64,000 bases of DNA from Microlunatus kandeliicorticis (lineage in GTDB: Bacteria > Actinomycetota > Actinomycetes > Propionibacteriales > Propionibacteriaceae), in assembly GCF_014137855.1 (NCBI RefSeq), contig NZ_JACGWT010000003.1:1-64000 (forward strand). The letters run 5' to 3'. Shown here piece after piece: positions 7,956 to 18,526 of this stretch; the stretch's first letter is position 1, and each line of letters opens with the position of its first letter. The position numbers and the translations under genes were made by a program. The notes below the pieces were generated by a model. It was not told where the DNA came from. It made no database searches and worked only from the letters and a program-made list of their open reading frames with translations.

Positions 7956-8795
7956 ATGAGCCTCGCCGCGGTCGCCGACCTGCTGGCCTGCCCGCACTGC
8001 GCGGCACCGCTGACCCTGGCCGGCCGGCGGCTGACCTGCCCGCGTCGGCACAGCTACGACCTGGCCCGGCAGGGCTACGTCAACCTGCTGGCCGGTCCCA
8101 CCGGCCTCCGGGCCGACACCGCGGAGATGGTGGCCGCCCGCGACCGCTTCCTCCGCTCGGGCCGCTACGCCGGGTTCGCCGACCGCCTGGCCGACCGGGT
8201 GGCGGCGCTGATCGGCGACGGGACGCCGGACGCCCCGGCGGTCCTCGAGAGCGGTGCCGGCACCGGGCACTACCTGGCCGCGGTGCTCGACCGGCTGTCC
8301 GCCACCGCGCCCGCTGCCCGCGGGCTGGCCCTCGACCTCTCCGTGCCCGCCTGCCGCCGCGCCGCGCGCGCACACCCCCGGATTGGCGCCGCGGTGGCCG
8401 AGACCTGGTCCGGGCTGCCGGTCCGCGACGGCGCCTGCGCGGTGGTGCTCTCGGTCTTCGCGCCGCGCAACCCCGCCGCGTTCGCCCGGGTGCTGGCCCC
8501 CGGCGGGGTGGCCGTGGTGCTCGGTGCCGGCCCGGACCACCTGGCCGAGGTCCGCGAGCGGCTCGGACTGCTGGGGATCGAGCCGGACAAGGCCGACCGG
8601 CTGCGGACGTCGATGGAGCCCTGGTTCGACACCGGTGGCGAGGAGGAGGTGACGTTCCGGCTCGCGCTGGACCGGAACGCCCTCGCCGACCTGGTCGCCA
8701 TGGGGCCGAACGCCTTCCACGGCGAGGCTGACCGCGTCGGGGAGGGCGCCGACGTCACCGCCTCGGGGCGGATCGCCTGGTTCCGGCGGCGCTGA
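7956..8795 (+). CDS. 23S rRNA (guanine-N1)-methyltransferase, RlmA family
   Basis: A 279-aa SAM-dependent methyltransferase. The N-terminal zinc site is Cys12, Cys15, Cys28 and His32 (CPHC...CPRRH), followed by SYDLARQGYVNLL, a hallmark of RlmA proteins. The SAM motif is VLESGAGTGHYL, and the late motif is MGPNAFH. Family members methylate G745 (RlmA-I) or G748 (RlmA-II/TlrB) in 23S rRNA helix 35; the latter contributes to tylosin resistance. I cannot tell from sequence alone which base is used. SD GGAGGG lies 8 nt before ATG. Confidence 0.9.
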   Translation: MSLAAVADLLACPHCAAPLTLAGRRLTCPRRHSYDLARQGYVNLLAGPTGLRADTAEMVAARDRFLRSGRYAGFADRLADRVAALIGDGTPDAPAVLESGAGTGHYLAAVLDRLSATAPAARGLALDLSVPACRRAARAHPRIGAAVAETWSGLPVRDGACAVVLSVFAPRNPAAFARVLAPGGVAVVLGAGPDHLAEVRERLGLLGIEPDKADRLRTSMEPWFDTGGEEEVTFRLALDRNALADLVAMGPNAFHGEADRVGEGADVTASGRIAWFRRR

Positions 8796-8817
8796 CCGAC
8801 CGGACGACGGAGCCGGG

Positions 8818-10746
8818 TCAGCCGGTGACCAGCGGTCCGGCGTACTCGGCCTCGCGGGCGGCCGCGTCGCGGGTCTGGCCCTCGGCGAACTGGGTCCGGT
8901 AGAGCTCGGCGTAGAGCCCGCCCTCGGCCAGCAGGTCGGCGTGGGTGCCGCGCTGGGCGATCCGGCCGTCGGAGACCACCAGGATCTGGTCGGCCTCGCG
9001 GACGGTGGACAGCCGGTGCGCGATGACGATGCTGGTCCGCCCCTCCATCGCGGTGTCGAGCGCGCGCTGGACGGCCGCCTCCGACTCCGAGTCGAGGTGC
9101 GCGGTGGCCTCGTCGAGCACCACGACCGGCGGCGCCTTGAGCAGCAGCCGGGCGATGGCCAGCCGCTGGCGTTCGCCGCCGGACAGCCGGTAGCCCCGCT
9201 CCCCGACCACCGTCTCGAGACCGTCGGGCAGCCGGTCGACCAGGTCGAGCACCTGGGCCGCGGCCAGCGCCTCGCGCATCTGCGCGTCGGTGGCGTCCGG
9301 GCGGGCGTAGAGCAGGTTGGCGCGGATGGTGTCGTGGAACATGTGCGCGTCCTGGGTGACGTAGCCGACCGCGTGCTGGAGCGAGGCCAGGGTCAGCCCG
9401 CGGACGTCGACGCCCCCGACCTCGACCGTCCCGCCGGTGGTGTCGTAGAGCCGGGCGATCAGGTGGGTGATCGTCGTCTTGCCGGCGCCGGAGGGACCGA
9501 CCAGCGCGACGGTCTGCCCGGGTTCGGCGGTGAAGCTGATGTCGTGCAGCACCGGCTCGTTCGCCCGCTGCTCGACGGTGGCCACCGACTCCAGGCTGGC
9601 CAACGACACCTCGTCGGGCTTGGGATAGGTGAACGCGACGTGGTCGAAGCGCACCGAGGCCGGGCCGGTGTAGTCGCGGGCGTCCTCGGCGTCGGCAATC
9701 ATCGGCGGCAGGTCGAGCACCTCGAAGACCCGCTCGAAGCTGACCAGCGCGGTCATCACGTCGATCCGCAGGTTGGTCAGCTGGGTCAGCGGCCCGTACA
9801 GCCGGACCAGCAGCCCGGACAGCGCGGTCAGGGTGCCGACGGTGAGCGCACCGCGGATCGAGAGGACGCCGCCGACGCCGTAGACCAGCGCGGTGGCCAG
9901 CGCGGCCACCAGCGTCAGCGAGGTCATGAAGATCCGGCCGTTCATGGCGATCGAGACGCTGACGTCGCGCACCGCCCCGGCCCGGCCGGCGAACTGATCA
10001 TGCTCGTCCCGGGGCCGGCCGAACAGCTTGACCAGCAGCGCGCCGCTGACGCTGAACCGCTCGGTCATCGTCTCCGACAGCTCGCCGTTCAGCTGCATCT
10101 GCTGCCGGGTGAGGTCGGCGAGCTTGCGACCCATCAGCCGGGCCGGGATCAGGAACACCGGCAGCATCACCAGCGCGGCCAGGGTCAGCGGCCAGCTGAG
10201 CACCAGCATCGCGGCCAGCACCAGCACCAGGCTGATCAGGTTCGAGACGACCGTGGACAGCGTCGAGGTGAACGCCTGCTGGGCGCCGATCACGTCGGAG
10301 TTGAGCCGGGACACCAGCTTGCCGGTCTGGGTCCGGGTGAAGAAGGCCACCGGCATCCGCGACACGTGGTCGAAGACCCGGGTCCGCAGGTCGTAGATCA
10401 GCCCCTCGCCGATCCGCGAGGACAACCAGCGCTCGACCAGTCCCAGCCCGGCGTCGACCACCGCGAGGACCGCGACCACCACGGCCAGCCCGATCACCAG
10501 GCCGCGGTCACCGGCCAGCACGCCCCGGTCGATGATCTCCTTGAACAGCAGCGGCGGGGTGACCGACAGCGCGGCGTCGATGATCACCAGGACCAGGAAG
10601 CCGACGATCATCCGCCGGAACGGCCGGGCGAAGGCCAGCACCCGGCGCACGAGTCCCGGCGCCAGCCGGTGCCCCTTGGTGTCGACGTCGCGGCCCATCC
10701 GGTACATCACCCGGGCGGCGCCGCCCATGCCTCCGCCCATGCTCAT
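8818..10746 (-). CDS. ABC transporter, fused permease/ATP-binding exporter
   Basis: A 642-aa type IV ABC half-exporter. Residues ~45-330 form the six-helix membrane domain and ~385-620 the ATPase, with Walker A GPSGAGKTT, signature LSGGERQRLAIARLL, Walker B VVVLDEATAHLD and the switch His in IVIAHRLSTV. It resembles actinobacterial multidrug/lipid exporters; the substrate is unknown. It works as a dimer. Start ATG 10746 is set by GGAGGAG five bases upstream; the frame continues upstream without meaning. The N-terminus is glycine-rich (MSMGGGMGGAARVMYRMG). Confidence 0.92.
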   Translation of the reverse strand: MSMGGGMGGAARVMYRMGRDVDTKGHRLAPGLVRRVLAFARPFRRMIVGFLVLVIIDAALSVTPPLLFKEIIDRGVLAGDRGLVIGLAVVVAVLAVVDAGLGLVERWLSSRIGEGLIYDLRTRVFDHVSRMPVAFFTRTQTGKLVSRLNSDVIGAQQAFTSTLSTVVSNLISLVLVLAAMLVLSWPLTLAALVMLPVFLIPARLMGRKLADLTRQQMQLNGELSETMTERFSVSGALLVKLFGRPRDEHDQFAGRAGAVRDVSVSIAMNGRIFMTSLTLVAALATALVYGVGGVLSIRGALTVGTLTALSGLLVRLYGPLTQLTNLRIDVMTALVSFERVFEVLDLPPMIADAEDARDYTGPASVRFDHVAFTYPKPDEVSLASLESVATVEQRANEPVLHDISFTAEPGQTVALVGPSGAGKTTITHLIARLYDTTGGTVEVGGVDVRGLTLASLQHAVGYVTQDAHMFHDTIRANLLYARPDATDAQMREALAAAQVLDLVDRLPDGLETVVGERGYRLSGGERQRLAIARLLLKAPPVVVLDEATAHLDSESEAAVQRALDTAMEGRTSIVIAHRLSTVREADQILVVSDGRIAQRGTHADLLAEGGLYAELYRTQFAEGQTRDAAAREAEYAGPLVTG

Positions 10747-10862
10747 GGCGACTCCTCCCGCGCGAACGCTCCCGACCGGTGACCGTACCCCGCAACCCAA
10801 GACGGCCCGCCGGGATTCCCGGCCGGCCCCACCGCGGCCGGACGTCCCACCGCCCGGGAACG

Positions 10863-10898
10863 CCGACAGGGCCCGGCCGGGTGGCCGGGCCCTGTCGG
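10863..10898 (-). terminator. Perfect 16-bp stem with GGGT loop
   Basis: Arms 10863-10878 and 10883-10898 pair perfectly around a 4-nt loop (10879-10882). The hairpin lies 24 bp past the stop of the HTH/H1-tail gene and before the ABC exporter gene on the same strand, so it should end the former transcript. There is no U-tract, which is usual in actinobacteria. Confidence 0.75.
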
Positions 10899-10921
10899 GG
10901 CTGACGTCGGTACCGCGCGCC

Positions 10922-11743
10922 TCAGCTCTTCTTGGCGGCCTTCTTCGCCGTCTTCTTGGCCGGGGCGGCCTTCTTCGCCGGGGCAGCCTTCGTGGCTGCC
11001 GCCTTCTTGGCGGGCGCGGCCTTGGCGGTGGTCTTCCTGGCCGGGCTGGTGCTCGCCGACTTCGTCGTCGACCTCGCGGCCGACTTGCTCGCCGACTTGC
11101 TCGCCGACTTGGTGGCGCTGGACTTCGTGGCCGCGGACTTCGCGGCGGACTTCGCGGCGCTCTTGGTGGTCGCCCCGGTCTGCTTGGTGGCGGTCTTGCG
11201 GGCCGGGGTCGAGGACTTGGTGGCCGGGCTCGACGACCGCTTGGCCGCGCCGGTGGCCTTGCGGGTCGCGGACGACGTGCTCGCCGCGGAGGTGCCGGTG
11301 GCCTTCGTCGCCGCCGCCTTGGTCGCGCTCCTGCCGGTCGACTTCGCGGCCGACTTCGCCGGGGTCGACTTGGCGGTCGACTTCGTGGCCGTCGACTTGG
11401 TGGCCGTCGACTTCGAGGCGGTCGACTTGCTGGCCGTCGACTTGCTGGCCGGGCTGGAGACCTTCTTGGCGCTCGAGGTCTTCGCGGCGCCGGCGCTCTT
11501 GCGAGCGGACGCGGTGCCGCCCGCGGAGGCGGCCTTCTTGGCCCCCCGGGTCGCTCCGCCGCGACCGCGGAGCCCGATCCCGGCCTCGGTGAGCACACCG
11601 TGGACGAAGCCGTACGACCGTCCCGCGTCGTCGGCGATCTTCCGGATGCTCTCGCCGGCCGCGTACCGCTTGGCGAACTGTGTCGCCAGGGTCGCCCGCT
11701 GTGCACCGGTGATCCGAGAACCCTTGGCTAGAGCCTTGGCCAC
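10922..11743 (-). CDS. HTH protein with a long histone-H1-like tail
   Basis: A 273-aa protein. Residues 1-70 form the small conserved actinobacterial HTH domain (KGSRITGAQRATLATQFA, then SIRKIADDAGRSYGFVHGVL, ending LRGRGGATRG). In mycobacteria and streptomycetes this is a ~65-75-aa stand-alone protein next to an ABC-F gene (Rv1473A beside Rv1473), the same context as here. Residues ~70-273 are almost only Lys, Ala, Ser, Thr with repeats such as SKSTA and PAKKA, like the C-terminal domain of histone H1 or HU-H1 fusions. A nucleoid-associated or DNA-compacting role is inferred. GTG 11743 has AGGAGGAAGC directly upstream. Confidence 0.85.
   Translation of the reverse strand: MAKALAKGSRITGAQRATLATQFAKRYAAGESIRKIADDAGRSYGFVHGVLTEAGIGLRGRGGATRGAKKAASAGGTASARKSAGAAKTSSAKKVSSPASKSTASKSTASKSTATKSTATKSTAKSTPAKSAAKSTGRSATKAAATKATGTSAASTSSATRKATGAAKRSSSPATKSSTPARKTATKQTGATTKSAAKSAAKSAATKSSATKSASKSASKSAARSTTKSASTSPARKTTAKAAPAKKAAATKAAPAKKAAPAKKTAKKAAKKS
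11376..11450 (-). repeat. Five tandem 15-bp coding repeats in the H1-like tail
   Basis: Units beginning GTCGACTT start at 11376, 11391, 11406, 11421 and 11436. Each encodes a five-residue block such as SKSTA or TKSTA. Near-exact period suggests growth by slippage or unequal recombination, so tail length may vary between strains. Confidence 0.8.
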
Positions 11744-11836
11744 GCTTCCTCCTGGACAGTCTCCGTGTCGCCGACCACGCCGCCGGGCAACCCCGTGGGA
11801 CCAATGATCGACTTTCCATGATCACTCGGCAATCGT

Positions 11837-11861
11837 TTGGGCCAGATTCGCCCAACTTTTT
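11837..11861 (+). terminator. Rightward hairpin plus T-run in the HTH gene upstream region
   Basis: TTGGGC (11837-11842) pairs with GCCCAA (11850-11855), followed by C and five T on the plus strand. This is a textbook intrinsic terminator shape pointing right, although both flanking genes are on the minus strand. It could stop antisense transcripts coming out of the HTH gene toward the ABC-F gene. The rest of 11744-11930 holds the HTH gene's ribosome binding site and presumably its promoter; nothing else is clear. Confidence 0.4.
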
Positions 11862-11930
11862 GTCCGGACGAAGTCCGATGATCAGCTGCCGACGCCCCGT
11901 CCGGGCGGGCGGCCGGAGCCCGGAGCGGGC

Positions 11931-13529
<1,599 letters not shown>

Positions 13530-13631
13530 CGCCGCTTACTTTCTCTCCCGCGGCCCGGAGCCGCCAAATCACTGTCCCTGCCGCGCGGCGCTGCGCTCTC
13601 CCCGCTCACCGGGCCGGGCCCGGTCCGGAGC

Positions 13632-14057
13632 TCAGACGTTGAAGCCGAGCGCCCGCAGCTGCTCGCGCCCGTCGTCGGTGATCTTCTCCAGACCCCACGG
13701 CGGCATCCAGACCCAGTTGATCCGGGCGTCGGTGACCAGACCCTCGAGCGCGGTCGCGGTCTGGTCCTCGATCACGTCGGTCAGCGGGCAGGCGGCCGAG
13801 GTGAGGGTCATGTCGATGGTCAAGGAGTGGTCGTCCTCGATGTGCAGCCCGTAGACCAGCCCGAGGTCGACGACGTTGATCCCGAGCTCGGGGTCGACGA
13901 CGTCCTTCATCGCCTCGGTGACGTCCTCGAGGCTCGGCGCCGGTCCGGACGCCGGGGCGGGCGTGCCGGGCAGCTCGTCGCGCACGAGGTCGGAGGGACG
14001 GGTGCCCTCGGCGGAGCCGTGCTCCGTCGTGCCCGCGGTGGTGGTGGATTCGGTCAT
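13632..14057 (-). CDS. sufT: Fe-S assembly protein SufT (MIP18/DUF59 family)
   Basis: A 141-aa protein. The first ~40 residues are low-complexity and variable; residues ~43-141 are the DUF59 domain with DPELGINVVDLGLVYG (55-70), the cysteine motif TSAACPLTD (Cys90) and the end WMPPWGLEKIT...RALGF. It supports maturation of Fe-S proteins. Last gene of the suf operon. Its ATG overlaps the sufU stop as ATGA, so translation is coupled. Confidence 0.92.
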   Translation of the reverse strand: MTESTTTAGTTEHGSAEGTRPSDLVRDELPGTPAPASGPAPSLEDVTEAMKDVVDPELGINVVDLGLVYGLHIEDDHSLTIDMTLTSAACPLTDVIEDQTATALEGLVTDARINWVWMPPWGLEKITDDGREQLRALGFNV

Positions 14058-14509
14058 GCCTGGCTTCCTTCCTGTCGGCCGCTGGCCTGGATGGCGGCGT
14101 CCTTGAACGCCGACCACCCGAGCAGGGCGCACTTCACCCGCGCCGGGAACCGGGCGACGCCCACGAAGGCGACCCCGTCCTCGAGGGTGTCCTCATCGGG
14201 CTGGAGCTCGCCCCGGCTCTGCATCATGGCCAGGAACTCGTCGTGCAGTGCGAGCCCGTCCTCGAGGCCCTTGTCGCGGACCAGCCCGGCCATCACCGAG
14301 GTGGAGGCCTGCGAGATCGAGCAGCCGACGCCCTCGTAGGACACGTCGGCCACCTTCCCGCCGTCCAGGTGGACCCGCAGCGTCACCTCGTCGCCGCAGC
14401 TCGGGTTGACGTGGTGCACCTCGGCCTCGTAGGGCTCGCGCAGACCGGACCATTCCTTCGCCTTGTAGTGGTCGAGGATGATCTCGGCGTACATGTCTTC
14501 GACGTTCAC
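14054..14509 (-). CDS. sufU: Fe-S cluster assembly sulfur-transfer/scaffold protein SufU
   Basis: A 151-aa IscU-like protein that accepts sulfur from SufS. Zinc/sulfur ligands Cys38, Asp40, Cys63 and Cys127 are all present (NPSCGDEV, GVGCSISQAS, RVKCALLGW). YAEIILDHYK near the start is typical. I chose GTG 14509 (MNVEDMYAEI), 11 nt after the sufS stop, because family members have about five residues before the Y-x-E motif; ATG 14494 is the alternative. Encoded between sufS and sufT. Confidence 0.92.
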   Translation of the reverse strand: MNVEDMYAEIILDHYKAKEWSGLREPYEAEVHHVNPSCGDEVTLRVHLDGGKVADVSYEGVGCSISQASTSVMAGLVRDKGLEDGLALHDEFLAMMQSRGELQPDEDTLEDGVAFVGVARFPARVKCALLGWSAFKDAAIQASGRQEGSQA

Positions 14510-14520
14510 ACCGATCCGAT

Positions 14521-15857
14521 CTAGCTGAAGAACTTCTGGGTGTACAGCAACGCGTCGACCAGCTGGTCTATTTCCCGCTTCGCCGTGTAGAGGTAGAACG
14601 ACGCCCGGGTGCTCGACTGGATGCCGAACCGCTCGTGCAGCGGGCGTGCGCAGTGGTGACCGCCGCGGACCGCGACCCCGCGGGCGTCGAGGAACTGGGC
14701 GATGTCGTGCGGGTGCACGTCGGTGCTCCCCGCCCGGAGCGTGAACGAGACCGCCCCGCCCCGGTCGACCGGCTCGGTCGGCCCGAGGATCCGCAGCCCG
14801 TCGATGCTCTGCAGCCCCTCGAGCGCGTACCGGGTGATCTCCTGCTCGTGCGCGGCGACCCGTTCCATCCCGACCGCCTGCAGGTAGCCCGCCGCGGCGC
14901 CGAGGCCGACCGCCTGGGCGATCGGCGGGGTGCCCGCCTCGAACCGGTGCGGCGGCGCGGCGAAGGTCGACCCGGTCATCCGGACGATCTCGATCATCTC
15001 GCCACCGCCGAGGAACGGCGGCAGTTCGGCCAGCAGGTCGTAACGCCCCCAGAGCACCCCGATCCCGGTCGGGCCGACCATCTTGTGACCGGTGAAGGCG
15101 ACCAGGTCGGCGCCGAGGGTGGTGACGTCGGTGGGCAGCTGCGGGACGGCCTGCGAGGCGTCCAGCACCATGGTCGCGCCCACCCGGTGGGCCAGCGCGG
15201 CGAGCTCGGTGACCGGGTTGACGGTGCCGAGCACGTTCGAGACCCAGGTGACCGAGACGATCTTGGTCCGCTCGTTGATCAGCCCCTCGGCCTCGGCCTT
15301 GGCCAGGTCGAGTCGGCCGTCCTCGGTGACGTCGAACCAGCGCAGGGTGGCACCGGTCCGCTCGCAGGCCAGCTGCCACGGGACGATGTTGGAGTGGTGC
15401 TCCATCACCGAGACGACGATCTCGTCGCCCTCGCCGAGACCGCCGGTGAGCGTGTGCGCGCACAGGTTGAGCGCCTCCGAGGCGTTCTTGGTGAAGATCA
15501 CCTCGGCCGGCTGGGCGGCGCCGATGAAGCGGGCCACCGCCTCCCGACCGCCCTCGTAGGCCGCCGTCGCCTCGGCGCCCAGGGTGTGCATCGCCCGGGC
15601 CACGTTCGCGTTGTGGTTGAGGTAGTGGTCCTCGATCGCCTCGACCACCGCGGACGGCTTCTGCGAGGTGTTCGCGCTGTCCAGGTAGGCCAGCGGGTAG
15701 CTGCCCACCGTGCGCTGCAGGATCGGGAAGTCGTTGCGGATGAAGTCGACGTCGAAGCCGATGCCGTCGCCGGCCCCCAGTTCCGCACCCTGATCGGGGT
15801 CGATCGAGCGGCCGAACTCCGCGGCGGCGTCGGCGAGGTCGTGGGTGCCGGCGCTCA

Positions 15858-15858
<1 letters not shown>
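14521..15858 (-). CDS. sufS: Cysteine desulfurase SufS
   Basis: A 445-aa class V PLP enzyme that removes sulfur from L-cysteine for Fe-S assembly. PLP-binding Lys259 is in FTGHKMVGPTGIGVLW, His154/155 in MEHHSNIVPW, and the catalytic Cys403 in RGGHHCARPLHERFG, followed by SSTRASFYLYT. About 35 extra N-terminal residues precede the usual IRNDFPIL start. The ATG overlaps the sufC stop by one base (TGATG). Confidence 0.95.
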
Positions 15859-16637
<779 letters not shown>

Positions 16638-16670
16638 GTGGGTTCGTTCTCCTCGTTCGGGTCGGGTCGG

Positions 16671-16991
16671 TCAGTTCAGCGGGGCGTCCAGGTCGACCAG
16701 GACGTCGTCGCCCTCGACCCGGCAGGGATAGACGGGGACCGGCGCGGTGGCGGGCAGCCCGGTGGGCCTGCCCGTCTCCAGGTCGAACCGGGACCCGTGC
16801 AGGTAGCACTCGATCTCGCCGTCGCCGACGTCGCCCTCGCTGAGCGGGATGGCGGCGTGGCTGCACTCGTCGGCCACCGCGTACCAGCGGCCGTTGCTGT
16901 GCACGATGGCCAGGTCGAGGTCGTCGACCTCGACGGCCAGCGCGCACTCGGCACCGACCTCGGAGGCCGCGCAGGCGCGTCGGAACGCCAT
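16671..16991 (-). CDS. Rieske-type [2Fe-2S] ferredoxin of the suf operon
   Basis: A 106-aa soluble Rieske protein. The cluster ligands are Cys43-x-His45 and Cys62-x2-His65 (ECSHAAIPL, ECYLHGSRFD). It resembles the small ferredoxin subunits of non-heme iron oxygenases. In many actinobacteria such a gene lies between sufD and sufC, so a role as electron donor or Fe-S carrier during assembly is likely but not proved. Its ATG overlaps the sufD stop by one base. Confidence 0.88.
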   Translation of the reverse strand: MAFRRACAASEVGAECALAVEVDDLDLAIVHSNGRWYAVADECSHAAIPLSEGDVGDGEIECYLHGSRFDLETGRPTGLPATAPVPVYPCRVEGDDVLVDLDAPLN

Positions 16992-18217
16992 CAGGCGTCC
17001 GCCCCGGCGCCGGCCGCGCTGGCGGTCGGCAGCCCGATGTTGACGGCGAGCTCGTGCTCGACCGCGGTCAGCAGCCGCTCCTCGACGTCGGCGACGCCGA
17101 TCCGGCGGATGATGTCGGCGAAGAAGCCGTGCACGACCAGGCGGCGCGCCTCGTCCTCGGCGATCCCGCGGCTGCGCAGGTAGAACAGCTGCTCGTCGTC
17201 GAAGCGGCCGGTGGTGGCGGCGTGACCGGCACCGGCGATGTCGCCGGTCTCGATCTCCAGGTTGGGCACCGCGTCCGCGCGGCAGCCGTCGGTCAGCACC
17301 AGGTTGCGGTTGGACTCGTAGGTCTCGATGCCCTCGGCGACCTTGCGGATCAGCACGTCGCCGATCCACACGGTGTGCGCGCCCCGGCCCTGCAGCGCGC
17401 CCTTGTAGTCGACGTTGCTGATGGTGTGCGGGGCGTTGTGGTCGACGAACAGCCGGTGCTCGAGGTGCTGCCCGGCGTCGGCGAAGTACAGCCCGAGCAG
17501 CTCGGCGTTGCCGCCGGGACCGGCATAGGACACCGCGCTGTTGAGCCGGACCAGGTCGCCCCCGAAGCTGACCGCGACGTGCTTGAGGCTGGCGTCGCGA
17601 CCGACCCGGGCCTGGTGCTGAGCCAGGTGGACGGCGTCGTCGGCCCAGTCCTGGACGGTGACCACGGTGACCTGCGCGCCGTCGCCGACGGCGAACTCGA
17701 CCACCTGGGCCAGCTGGGCCGACCCGGTGTGGTTGAGCACGACCGTGACCCGGGCGTGGGCGCCGACCCGGACCGCGACGTGCCCGGCCTCGGCGGTCTG
17801 CGCACCCTCGCCGCTGAGCCGGAGGACGACGGGCTCGGTCGGCTCGGCCTCGGCGGGGACGTCGACGACCAGGCTCGCGGCGGTCTCGGCGAACACCCGA
17901 GCGCTGGCCCGGTCGGTCGGCACGAACCCGCTGATCCCGCGCCAGTCAGCCGCCTCGGCGCCCTCGACCGCCCGCACGCTCACCCCGTCCGGCGCGCTGC
18001 TCTCGGTACGCACCGAGCCGGTGCCGAACGGCGCGTCGGCGTGCAGCCCGCGGAGCCGCTTGAGCGGGGTGAACCGCCAGATCTCCTCGAGGCCGGTCGG
18101 CACGGGGTGGTCCTCGACCCGCCAGGACCCCTCGGGGTGCAGGTGGCTGGCCACCCGGTCCGACGTCTCCACCGCGTTGGCCACGTTGGCCACCCGGTCC
18201 GTCTCGGTAACAGTCAT
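16991..18217 (-). CDS. sufD: Fe-S cluster assembly protein SufD
   Basis: A 408-aa right-handed beta-helix scaffold subunit pairing with SufB. It has the SufB/D core HTISNVDYKGALQGRGAHTV and the C-terminal block RSRGIAEDEARRLVVHGFFADIIRRI. Start ATG 18217 is directly after AGGAAGAGGA; GTG 18235 is possible. It is separated from sufB by 309 bp carrying repeats, an unusual gap for this otherwise tightly packed operon. Confidence 0.93.
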   Translation of the reverse strand: MTVTETDRVANVANAVETSDRVASHLHPEGSWRVEDHPVPTGLEEIWRFTPLKRLRGLHADAPFGTGSVRTESSAPDGVSVRAVEGAEAADWRGISGFVPTDRASARVFAETAASLVVDVPAEAEPTEPVVLRLSGEGAQTAEAGHVAVRVGAHARVTVVLNHTGSAQLAQVVEFAVGDGAQVTVVTVQDWADDAVHLAQHQARVGRDASLKHVAVSFGGDLVRLNSAVSYAGPGGNAELLGLYFADAGQHLEHRLFVDHNAPHTISNVDYKGALQGRGAHTVWIGDVLIRKVAEGIETYESNRNLVLTDGCRADAVPNLEIETGDIAGAGHAATTGRFDDEQLFYLRSRGIAEDEARRLVVHGFFADIIRRIGVADVEERLLTAVEHELAVNIGLPTASAAGAGADA

Positions 18218-18257
18218 TCCTCTTCCTCTGGCCACCCCGTCGGTGGCTTCGTCAATC

Positions 18258-18299
18258 GATCACCGAGAAGCTGCCGCCGCGGTGGGCGACTCGGTGATC
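18258..18299 (-). promoter_or_regulatory. Hairpin between sufB and sufD
   Basis: GATCACCGAG (18258-18267) and CTCGGTGATC (18290-18299) form a perfect 10-bp stem with a 22-nt loop, about 40 nt upstream of the sufD start. It may attenuate transcription or stabilise the processed sufD message. Nothing here looks like a promoter. Confidence 0.5.
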
Positions 18300-18314
18300 A
18301 TGTTCGGTTGTCGG

Positions 18315-18335
18315 CCCTTCGACAGGCTCAGGGCA
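18315..18335. repeat. Single copy of the CTTCGACAGGCTCAG dispersed repeat
   Basis: One copy of the same element that forms arrays at 38776-38903 and 58768-59154, here in the sufB-sufD gap. Its outer bases CCC and GGG frame the core, as in the other copies. Confidence 0.85.
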
Positions 18336-18352
18336 CCGTTGAGCAACAGCCG

Positions 18353-18490
18353 GGGCCGCGGGGGCTGCGGGCACCGGGTCGGGGCGTGGCGGGCGTTGCG
18401 CGCTCCGCGGTCGCAGCACCCGAGCCGATCCGCAGACGTGAGCCGCGGAGCGTGCTGGGCGGGACCCGGTGCCCGCAGCTCTCGCGGCCC
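18353..18490. repeat. 138-bp imperfect palindrome in the sufB-sufD gap
   Basis: Arms 18353-18380 and 18463-18490 are 28-bp inverted repeats with two mismatches (inner 16 bp, CTGCGGGCACCGGGTC, perfect). Inside, CGCTCCGCGG and CCGCGGAGCG add a second paired stem. It holds no reading frame of its own. It looks like a MITE-like or REP-like insertion or a large RNA hairpin. Confidence 0.7.
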
Positions 18491-18526
18491 GCGAACCCGA
18501 CCACCGCGACCCGACACCGGCGGACC

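Noticed and set aside
8818-11706. Extension of the ABC exporter to 962 residues with an Arg/Pro-rich N-terminus
   Set aside because: The added part is the HTH/H1-tail gene read in another frame. A perfect ribosome binding site places the start at 10746.
18260-18517. Small protein genes in the sufB-sufD gap
   Set aside because: The frames run through inverted repeats and the dispersed element, with Arg/Pro-rich composition and no ribosome binding site.
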